Source of the DNA: 20CM-2-55-15 sp963738025 | GTDB lineage: Bacteria > Acidobacteriota > Terriglobia > 20CM-2-55-15 | NCBI GenBank assembly: GCA_963738025.1 | Contig: CAVTWA010000011.1 | Span: forward strand, 496,001-560,000 | Reading direction: 5' to 3' | DNA length: 64,000 nt | Part shown: positions 58,008-64,000 of the stretch, piece by piece | Layout of the letters: every line of letters starts with the position of its first letter | Numbering within the stretch: the first letter of the stretch is position 1 | Translations under genes and position numbers: made by a program | Notes under the pieces: generated by a model | What the model was told of the DNA's origin: nothing | Databases searched by the model: none | What the model saw: the letters and a program-made list of their open reading frames with translations, nothing else

Positions 58008-59515
58008 AGGCGTACTTTATTCTGATGACGTTCGCGCTGCTCGCAGCATGCCACGTCGGTCCGAAGTACGTCACGCCCGGCGTCCCGGGCGCTCCGGCCT
58101 ACAAAGAAGCGACTCCCGATCAGTACGGCGAGACTCTGGCCGGAGTGTGGCATCCCGCGCAGCCACAGGATGCGGCCCTCAAAGGAAAATGGTGGGAAAT
58201 GTTCAACGAGCCCGAGCTCAACGAACTCGAAGAAGAGCTGAATATCAATAACCAGAATGTCGCCCAGTTCTTTCAGAATTTCATGGCAGCAAAGGCACAA
58301 GTGAGGGAGGTTCGATCCGGATACTTTCCCTCGGTCAGCGCAAATCCAAGCCTCACCAAAAGTCAGGCCCCCTTCGGCAATAATGTGATCGGAAACGTAG
58401 TCAATGGCGGCGCCTTCAGCGTGTATTCGCTACCGATCGATGTGTCCTGGGCTCCGGACCTGTGGGGCCGCATCGGCAACGCGGTTCGCGAATTTCAATA
58501 CGCGGCTCAGGTCAGTGCAGCCGACCTCGAAAATGAGAAGCTCATCGAACAAGCCACTCTTGCGAATTTCTACTTTCAGCTCCGCGGACAAGATGCGTTG
58601 AAAGATCTGTACAACCGGACGATCGAAGCCGATCGGAAGGCGCTCGAGTTGACGCGCGTGCTCGTGGATACCGGCATCGACAGTCCCGAAGCGGTTGCGC
58701 AGGCGCAGGTCACGCTTGAAAGCGCCGAGGCCGTGGGAATCGGCATTTCGACGAATCGCGCGATATACGAACACGCCATCGCCACATTGATCGGTAAACC
58801 GGCCTCAACCTTTTCCCTGCCCATAAAGCTTCTGACGACACCCGTTCCCGAAATTCCCGTTGGCGTTCCATCACAACTACTCGAGCGCCGCCCGGATATC
58901 GCTGCTGCCGAACGCACAATGGCGCAGGCGAATGCCCTCATCGGCGTCGCGACAGCCGCCTATTATCCCCTTGTAAACCTGACGGCAAGCAGTGGAGTTC
59001 AGTCTCCGCTGCTCCAGAACCTGTTTTCACTTCCCTCGTTCTTCTGGTCACTGGGAGCAGCGGCGACTCAGACGATCTTCGACGCCGGCTTGCGTAAGGC
59101 CACAGTCGCCCAGTTCACTGCCACCTACAACGCAGACGTCGCCGGTTACCGTCAAACGGTGCTCACGGCGTTTCAACAAGTGGAGGACAATATCGCGACG
59201 CTGCGAATCGTCTCCGAGCAAATCATCAAACAGAACGATTCGATCAATTCCGCGCAGCGCTACCTGGACATTGCCATGGCACGATGGGAAACGGGTCTCG
59301 ATCCGTATCTCAATGTCATCAACGCACAAACGACTCTTCTAACCAATCAACAGGCGCTGGTCGCTCTACGGGTAAGCGAGATGACGGCAGCCGTGCAACT
59401 GATCGAGGCGCTCGGAGGCGGATGGGACGTCACACAGCTGCCTACTCCAAAGCAGGTGAGCGCACTTTTCCAGTCCCTTGTTCACAGGCGTGAAGGACGT
59501 TCACAAGAGTTTTGA
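58004..59515 (+). CDS. Outer-membrane efflux lipoprotein (NodT/OprM family)
   Basis: 503 residues. Signal with lipobox LLAAC (Cys16, followed by HVGPKYVTPGVP), then two repeats of the outer-membrane efflux protein fold (KWWEMFNEPELNELEEEL, NQNVAQFFQNFMAAKAQVREVRSGYFPSVSA; second repeat around SQLLERRPDIAAAERTMAQANALIGVATAAYYP). Forms the trimeric channel for the RND pump. It is the last gene of the operon and overlaps the second permease by 4 nt. Belongs to the NodT subfamily by the RRPDIAAAER motif. Confidence 0.92.
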   Translation: MKAYFILMTFALLAACHVGPKYVTPGVPGAPAYKEATPDQYGETLAGVWHPAQPQDAALKGKWWEMFNEPELNELEEELNINNQNVAQFFQNFMAAKAQVREVRSGYFPSVSANPSLTKSQAPFGNNVIGNVVNGGAFSVYSLPIDVSWAPDLWGRIGNAVREFQYAAQVSAADLENEKLIEQATLANFYFQLRGQDALKDLYNRTIEADRKALELTRVLVDTGIDSPEAVAQAQVTLESAEAVGIGISTNRAIYEHAIATLIGKPASTFSLPIKLLTTPVPEIPVGVPSQLLERRPDIAAAERTMAQANALIGVATAAYYPLVNLTASSGVQSPLLQNLFSLPSFFWSLGAAATQTIFDAGLRKATVAQFTATYNADVAGYRQTVLTAFQQVEDNIATLRIVSEQIIKQNDSINSAQRYLDIAMARWETGLDPYLNVINAQTTLLTNQQALVALRVSEMTAAVQLIEALGGGWDVTQLPTPKQVSALFQSLVHRREGRSQEF

Positions 59516-59727
59516 TCGATAGGCTAGTGCGAAGGGTTTCCATGTTGGCAAACAACATGCACGGGGAAAACGTTGTACCCGCTTCGGTCACGATACCGAG
59601 ATACCGACGGCCCCTGCCAAAGGTGCACCATCTTGACAGGTGCACACCTGACATCCTAGGCTGGTCTTCGCGAAGCTCTGGGTCCGGTCCGCATTTATCC
59701 GTGACTGATTTAACAAGGAGCTGCGAC

Positions 59728-60741
59728 ATGAAATGCCTCGTCGTCTGGACGGTAATTCTCGTTTGGCTGGCGATCAGCGTATCATCGGGCAATGCCAGCC
59801 CTGCGGGATGTCCGGCAAACCTTCCAGCGGGAACCATCATCCGGATCTTTCCGAATGAGAAGTTCACTGCAGGTATCACTTCAGGTCCGATCATCTTCAC
59901 CGTTGGTTCGGATGTCGGATTCTTTCTGAATCGCCCACCGCTGCTGTCCCGGGGAACCAAGGTGCTTGGCCAGGTTGTCGAATCGGAGCAGGCGGGCCGC
60001 CTGCATGGAAAAGCGCGAGCGCACATCGTTCTGACTTCGATTCTCACGTCGGATTCCTGTGAATACCCGATCGCCGCGAAGATTGTCGAGACCGGTCCCT
60101 TCAACGTTGAAGATAACGTCGTGCGGGGACGCGGTCATGCGAAACGCGATGCCTTGCTGCTGTTATTTCCGCCGACAACGCTCTATCAGTTGCTGCGGAT
60201 TCCGGGTCGCGGTCCAAAGCTCGTCCTGGGTACCGAGACGCCGCTCTCCATCAAGCTCATGCAACCGCTTTATCCGGACGAAGCGCTGGCCTCGAACGAA
60301 AACGAATTAAAGGCCTTGCGCGCAAAGAACAGCCAGCTCGAGAAGCACATCGCAGAACTCGAGGCTGAGCTTCGCGAGAAGGCATCGATATCTCCAGGAG
60401 AAGAGCCCAGAGCTCTTATCACCGACTGTCCCCCGCCGACTGGCGTCTCCCCTACACATCCAATTGCGTACAAAGACAGCGTTCTGCGGCCGGTCCGGAA
60501 CAGGACCCCGTACCACGTTCGTCTCTACCTGAACGGTACATCCGTGGCGCTTGTACCTGCCTGTTACGACACGATGGTGCTGATGCCTACATCGGCCTTC
60601 CATCTCGAAGGTATCGCGAGTCTGTTGGCCAATGAGGGACAAATACAGGTCGGGGTCAAAATTGTGCCAAACCTGGACGAGACCGGCTGGGATATCGTGT
60701 GGGATCGACACCAGCTGATGTCGATCGGCAAGAACCGATAA
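59728..60741 (+). CDS. Exported protein of unknown function with coiled-coil segment
   Basis: 337 residues from ATG 59728, with AAGGAG 8 nt upstream; the frame remains open upstream but lacks any support. Signal peptide about 1-24 (LVVWTVILVWLAISVSSGNA). The first domain (IFPNEKFTAGITSGPIIFTVGSDVGFF, TKVLGQVVESEQAGRLHGKAR) resembles a beta-rich SH3-like fold. Residues 191-219 form a coiled coil (ENELKALRAKNSQLEKH). The C-terminal domain contains RNRTPYHVRLYLNGTSVALVP. No known family recognised. It lies 212 bp after the efflux operon; possibly separate. Confidence 0.7.
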   Translation: MKCLVVWTVILVWLAISVSSGNASPAGCPANLPAGTIIRIFPNEKFTAGITSGPIIFTVGSDVGFFLNRPPLLSRGTKVLGQVVESEQAGRLHGKARAHIVLTSILTSDSCEYPIAAKIVETGPFNVEDNVVRGRGHAKRDALLLLFPPTTLYQLLRIPGRGPKLVLGTETPLSIKLMQPLYPDEALASNENELKALRAKNSQLEKHIAELEAELREKASISPGEEPRALITDCPPPTGVSPTHPIAYKDSVLRPVRNRTPYHVRLYLNGTSVALVPACYDTMVLMPTSAFHLEGIASLLANEGQIQVGVKIVPNLDETGWDIVWDRHQLMSIGKNR

Positions 60742-60974
60742 GATAACGCCAGCGGGCTTCGAGCCCACAGGCCGTCGGGTATATATTTGTGGTAATGTAG
60801 GCTCGCTGATTGTACGAGCGATACCCAGCCCATTCGCCCTTCGGGACACGTGTTTATACCGGGACAACCCGGTCAAGCTCTACGTACTTTTACGCATAGC
60901 CAATTCGTCATAATTTATGTATTAAACATTCAATCCATGTGTGGATACACTTGTTCTGAGCGAAGGAATCGTTC
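60742..60974. other. Intergenic region, AT-rich promoter-like segment before the GGDEF gene
   Basis: A small hairpin CGGGCT-TCG-AGCCC (about 60752-60764) follows the upstream stop and may end that transcript. From 60900 to 60945 the sequence is clearly more A/T-rich than the rest (ATAATTTATGTATTAAACATTC), suggesting a promoter. No gene supported. Confidence 0.45.
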
Positions 60975-61919
60975 TTGATCGAAAGCAATAATTCCAAACG
61001 GCCGCCCGTGCCCCATAGCAGGAGCCCAATTCGAGTCTTGCTTGTTGAAGATTCGAAGTCCGATATTGCGCTGCTCCGAAAAATGATCAAAGACGGCATG
61101 GGGCCAGCAACAGAGCTCGTGTGCACAAGCAGCCTCGCTGATGCACTTGATAAGCTGGCCAGAGAGCATTTTGACGCCCTGTTGCTTGATTTGTTATTTC
61201 CTGGCAGCCCTGGAGCTCAGTCTATTCGACGCATCAATGAACAGGCTAATGTGCCGATCATCACGTTGACGAACTCCACGGATGACGCACTGGCGGTCGA
61301 GGTTCTTCAGGCTGGCGCAGAAGACCATTTGATCAAGGGCACCCTCGCCTCCCAGATGTTATATCGCGTGATCGAGTACGCCATTGCTCGCCACAGGAGA
61401 AAAGTAGAACTCCAGACTCTCTTATTAATCGATGAACTGACTGGATTATACAACCGGCGCGCATTTATGACGATCGGTGAGCAGCAGTTAAAGATCTCGA
61501 GCCGTGACAAGAAAGGCATACTCGTTGGCTTTGCGGACCTTGATGGATTGAAATTTATCAATGACCGGTTCGGGCACGACCAGGGTGACCTCGCACTGAA
61601 GGACATCGCCCAGATTTTGAAAAGCACATTTCGCGACGCTGACGTCCTCGCAAGACTAGGCGGTGATGAGTTCGCAGTGCTCTGCAGCCTCGATGCGGCA
61701 GACCTGTCGAACATCTTAGACAATCGCCTCAGAAGCAATATCGATGCTCATCTCGTTGCTGAGAGCCGGCCATATTCGTTGTCTTTGAGCATTGGATTTA
61801 CTCAATATGCCAGTGGCTTTACGAAAAGCCTCGGCGAAATGGTGATCGAGAGCGACAAACGAATGTACGAAGAAAAGCTGCGGCGGTATAGTGGCCGGCC
61901 GCAGTTTCAAGCACGTTAG
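60975..61919 (+). CDS. Receiver-GGDEF diguanylate cyclase (PleD/WspR-like)
   Basis: 314 residues from a TTG at 60975, with GAAGGA 7 nt upstream; no ATG is available before the receiver. Receiver at about 18-140: acidic pair E25-D26 in VLLVEDSKSD, phosphoacceptor Asp in ALLLDLLFPG, and Lys in HLIKGTL. GGDEF domain at about 155-305 with DELTGLYNRRAF, FADLDGLKFINDRFGHDQGD and RLGGDEFAVL intact. There is no obvious R-x-x-D product-inhibition site just upstream of GGDEF. Phosphorylation should control c-di-GMP output. Base composition looks lower in G+C than its neighbours, and the gene stands alone. Confidence 0.92.
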   Translation: MIESNNSKRPPVPHSRSPIRVLLVEDSKSDIALLRKMIKDGMGPATELVCTSSLADALDKLAREHFDALLLDLLFPGSPGAQSIRRINEQANVPIITLTNSTDDALAVEVLQAGAEDHLIKGTLASQMLYRVIEYAIARHRRKVELQTLLLIDELTGLYNRRAFMTIGEQQLKISSRDKKGILVGFADLDGLKFINDRFGHDQGDLALKDIAQILKSTFRDADVLARLGGDEFAVLCSLDAADLSNILDNRLRSNIDAHLVAESRPYSLSLSIGFTQYASGFTKSLGEMVIESDKRMYEEKLRRYSGRPQFQAR

Positions 61920-61977
61920 ACCACATCGCCTCTAGCCTGCCTCTAGCCTGAATTTCTCAAGAGTTTTGCCCCGGAGT

Positions 61978-62070
61978 GGATAAGCCACGGATTGAACGGA
62001 TTTAACGGATGAGCGCGTTAACAGTCTGTGAATGCGCCCATCCGTAAATCGTTCAATCCGTGGCTTATCC
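61978..62070. repeat. Imperfect inverted repeat related to the 45.2-kb palindrome
   Basis: Arms begin GGATAAGCCACGGATTGAACG (left, 61978) and run inward to a GCGC-containing loop; the right arm ends in the complement at 62070, with two single-base differences and gaps. The outer part equals the left arm of the 33-bp palindrome at 45199. It lies between the GGDEF gene and yjbQ, two convergent genes, and may terminate both. 61920-61977 and 62071-62175 hold no supported gene. Confidence 0.8.
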
Positions 62071-62175
62071 AACACCCACCTATGTCAGAGAGATCCGGGC
62101 TAGCAGCGTGGACGCATGGAAGATTTCCATCCTGGTGTGCTTCCAGCATGGAATTGCATCGGGCGGCAGGCGGAG

Positions 62176-62598
62176 TCAATCGCCGGATATTGTCGCGACA
62201 ATCGTCCGCGCGCCGCCGTTATCGCGATGTTCGCCGAGGTAAATGCCCTGCCAGGTGCCGAGAAGCAACGCGCCCTGACCGATGGGGATCGTCAGACTGC
62301 TTCCGAGCAATGCCGCTTTGATATGGGCCGGCATGTCGTCCTCGCCTTCGAGCGTGTGTTCGTAGTGATGGGGCCCATCGGGAACAAGCTCGCGAAGATG
62401 ACGTTCCAGATCCCGACGCACTTCTGGACTCACATTCTCGTTGACGGCAAGCGAAGCGGACGTGTGCTGGATGAACAGGTGCAGTACGCCTACTTGAATG
62501 TCGCTTAGCTCCGGCAGTTGCGCCACGACTTCATTCGTGATCAGGTGAAAGCCGCGACTACGCGGCTTCAGTCGGACGATTCGTTGAATCCAGGGCAT
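62176..62598 (-). CDS. yjbQ: YjbQ/UPF0047 family protein
   Basis: 140 residues from ATG 62598 (MPWIQRIVRLKPRSRGFHLITNEV), the normal YjbQ start; an ATG 20 codons upstream adds unsupported sequence. Family motifs are LFIQHTSASLAVNENVSPEVRRDLERHL and GEDDMPAHIKAALLGSSLTIPI, ending GTWQGIYLGEHRD. YjbQ proteins have weak thiamine-phosphate synthase activity in vitro and no clear physiological role. The GATAAT six nt upstream suggests a leaderless start, and also supports the start chosen. Confidence 0.92.
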   Translation of the reverse strand: MPWIQRIVRLKPRSRGFHLITNEVVAQLPELSDIQVGVLHLFIQHTSASLAVNENVSPEVRRDLERHLRELVPDGPHHYEHTLEGEDDMPAHIKAALLGSSLTIPIGQGALLLGTWQGIYLGEHRDNGGARTIVATISGD

Positions 62599-62604
62599 GA
62601 ATAA

Positions 62605-62610
62605 ATTATC
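62605..62610 (-). promoter_or_regulatory. Putative -10 element (GATAAT) upstream of yjbQ
   Basis: Reads GATAAT on the minus strand, 5 of 6 matches, exactly 6 nt before ATG 62598, the same spacing as for the DUF72 and EcsC-family genes. No Shine-Dalgarno. Confidence 0.45.
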
Positions 62611-62696
62611 GCCTGAACTGACCAGACGCATCCGGGAATCGAAATTGTAAATCGCCACGTGCTTCAGCGCCGCTTCAAGTCACACAAACGTGGCAC

Positions 62697-63551
62697 TTAA
62701 TTCTTCGTGTACATGACGTAGCCGGAAGCTTCGCGCGCCTTTTTCTTCATTTTAGGTGGAAGCAGAAACCCGATCAGGCTCCAGGGAAATATAAAAGGAA
62801 AATGGCGGCCTACGCGTAGCGATTCGTTCCAGGCGAGAACGTTGTCTTCAATCCTCCATCCCTGCCTGGTAAAGAAGTTCAGCCAGTCTGCGACATCGAA
62901 CTTAAAGGGTGAGTCCTTTAAGGCGCTGGTCATGCGCTGCGATCTCCATTGTTTGAGGCCGCCTTGTCGGTAATCCTGAATCCAGTATTGAAATGACGGG
63001 ACGGCGTACAAGTCCTCGGAGAGCATCTGAGCGTCCTCCGAACTCAAATAGATAACCACCCCCTCGGTGATGATCAGAATCTCTTTCGAGCGGTTCCCGA
63101 GGCGTTCGAAAAGCTTTCGTCGCTCCGGAAGGTTGGAAAGATCGGCTGCGATTCGCTCGAGAAGGCACACTGGTTCTTCCGCAGCGAGTTCTGCATTCTT
63201 GAACTCGATCATATGCGGGAAGTCCACTTCGATCCAAGAAAGTGCCGGTGGAAGATTCATCCGATACGGACGCGTGTCCAGACCCGTCCCAAGATTCACC
63301 ACCGTATCGACACCAGCTTCTATAGCCTTCAGGATGAGCCTGTCAATCGCCACAGTGCGAATCACGAGAACCCAATTCATGATCTTTGAATAGGGCATCG
63401 CCGCCGCGATCTGCCTGCCGCGCTCGCCGGCGAGACGCTCGGCGAGCAGATCGTGAAACAAGGCATCCTTCCGTGCGGATTCCTGGGCGCGGTACGTAGC
63501 AACCCAGAGTGCCGTGTCTGCGATGTGCTTGATGCGGTTATCCGTGCTCAT
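62697..63551 (-). CDS. Class I SAM-dependent methyltransferase (leucine carboxyl methyltransferase-like)
   Basis: 284 residues from ATG 63551; the ATG four codons upstream overlaps a putative -10 hexamer. Belongs to the LCM/TIGR00027 group: the SAM-binding motif is VVNLGTGLDTRPYRM, with EVDFPHMIEFK as the acidic strand end and LIITEGVVIYLSSEDAQ as motif IV/post-I region. The C-terminus is hydrophobic and basic (IFPWSLIGFLLPPKMKKKA). Substrate unknown; in actinobacteria relatives act on small molecules. It lies about 100 bp upstream of yjbQ on the same strand. Confidence 0.88.
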   Translation of the reverse strand: MSTDNRIKHIADTALWVATYRAQESARKDALFHDLLAERLAGERGRQIAAAMPYSKIMNWVLVIRTVAIDRLILKAIEAGVDTVVNLGTGLDTRPYRMNLPPALSWIEVDFPHMIEFKNAELAAEEPVCLLERIAADLSNLPERRKLFERLGNRSKEILIITEGVVIYLSSEDAQMLSEDLYAVPSFQYWIQDYRQGGLKQWRSQRMTSALKDSPFKFDVADWLNFFTRQGWRIEDNVLAWNESLRVGRHFPFIFPWSLIGFLLPPKMKKKAREASGYVMYTKN

Positions 63552-63561
63552 GGTGCCGCAC

Positions 63562-63567
63562 ATTGTA
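63562..63567 (-). promoter_or_regulatory. Putative -10 element (TACAAT) upstream of the methyltransferase gene
   Basis: Reads TACAAT on the minus strand and ends 10 nt before ATG 63551. Supports the downstream start. The segment 63568-63726 between the divergent genes holds only their promoters. Confidence 0.35.
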
Positions 63568-63726
63568 CCTGCTTAAGTGGGACTGCGCATCCCGGTACAG
63601 GCGGCATGGGCGCCCATCTCCGGATGAAAAAATAGCAGCACGGCGCACAGCGCACAATTGCCGCTCTTTTGCTGCGGCTGTAATAGAATGTCCACACATT
63701 TTGAGCTTTCGTTTCGAAAGGGACTC

Positions 63727-64000
63727 ATGGCTTCCAAAGTTCCGTGGATGCGCGGTCTAAGGCCGGGTTTTGCTTTTGTCGGGCTTATCTTTTTAATTTC
63801 CGGTGCCGCCGGCAGACAACGGCGCGATCCGAGAGTGGGAGCTCTGCCGGAAGCCGAATTTCATCTGGCTCGCGTCATCTATCGAACGAACCGGCGCGCC
63901 GGTTCTCACGGCTATATCCAGCCGATGTGGGCGGTGGACTACCCGCTTGCCGACGCGCACTTCCTCAGAACGCTGGAGCGTTACACGAAGATCCAAGTTG
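63727..64000 (+). CDS. Partial DUF4159-like exported protein (C-terminus outside window)
   Basis: The first 91 codons of a gene cut by the right edge. Start ATG 63727 has AAAGGGA 6 nt upstream. One hydrophobic segment at about residues 13-27 (FAFVGLIFLISGAAG) is a signal peptide. The mature part has LPEAEFHLARVIYRTN, MWAVDYPLADAHFLRTLERYTKI, the pattern of DUF4159 proteins (FxxARxxY and DxPxAD...FL..L.R.T). These occur in acidobacteria and planctomycetes next to MoxR/vWA genes. Function unknown. Confidence 0.7.
   Translation, partial: MASKVPWMRGLRPGFAFVGLIFLISGAAGRQRRDPRVGALPEAEFHLARVIYRTNRRAGSHGYIQPMWAVDYPLADAHFLRTLERYTKIQV

Noticed and set aside
59512..59727. N-terminal extension of the exported coiled-coil protein
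   Set aside because: A signal peptide begins at ATG 59728 with a good ribosome-binding site; the extension would bury it.

Overview
The window looks like a chromosomal segment of a Gram-negative, free-living bacterium, most likely an Acidobacteriota member. The basis is indirect: gene content typical of that phylum (a secreted S53 peptidase, UPF0182, a DUF6152/PQQ-dehydrogenase cluster, a DUF4159-like protein), an outer-membrane lipid transport system, tandem RND efflux pumps and several families of palindromic intergenic repeats. No rRNA, tRNA, CRISPR array, phage or intact insertion sequence was seen. No closed source assignment is possible from sequence alone.

Layout. 1-8 kb: a cut-off alpha/beta hydrolase, a zinc-ribbon membrane protein, hemF, an M20 peptidase, a lone receiver, a sensor kinase plus sigma-54 activator pair, and the first of two paralogous exported proteins. 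8-20 kb: alpha-glucan phosphorylase, a class V aminotransferase, an S53 peptidase, UPF0182, DUF72, moaA, recQ and a VOC protein with a lysine-rich tail. 20-33 kb: a lipoprotein, a GAF/sigma-54 activator, DUF2461, the second exported paralog, a four-domain metallo-beta-lactamase/receiver/cNMP/GGDEF protein, cofG-cofH (deazaflavin FO synthesis), EcsC, an M48 protease and a CNNM/CorC protein.

33-42 kb: a minus-strand operon encoding an archaeal-type flap endonuclease (FEN1-like), an M20 deacylase, dapB and dapA; then an Mla-type lipid transporter (STAS, mlaE, mlaF, mlaD, auxiliary lipoprotein) with a second STAS gene downstream on the other strand. 42-46 kb: DUF6152, a secreted protein, a PQQ-type beta-propeller dehydrogenase and a small secreted protein. 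45.8-46.3 kb: a 20-bp minisatellite of about 24 copies. 46.5-48.6 kb: a fibronectin-III-like protein, a sigma-like protein and a winged-helix (PadR-like) protein. 48.9-49.8 kb: a frameshifted phzF-like gene. 50-59.5 kb: a four-gene RND operon (adaptor, two permeases, outer-membrane factor) joined by 4-nt overlaps. 59.7-64 kb: an exported unknown protein, a receiver-GGDEF cyclase, yjbQ, an LCM-like methyltransferase and the start of a DUF4159-like gene.

Recurring themes. (1) About ten genes have a -10-like hexamer 6-10 nt before the start codon and usually no Shine-Dalgarno, suggesting widespread leaderless transcription. (2) Signalling is rich: c-di-GMP synthesis occurs twice, and two signalling proteins carry degenerate catalytic or phosphoacceptor motifs. 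(3) Intergenic regions from 29 kb onward hold at least five families of inverted-repeat elements. The strongest candidates for new biology are the FEN1-like nuclease, the MBL-REC-cNMP-GGDEF fusion, the minisatellite with its adjacent FN3/sigma-like/winged-helix cluster, and the leaderless promoter architecture.
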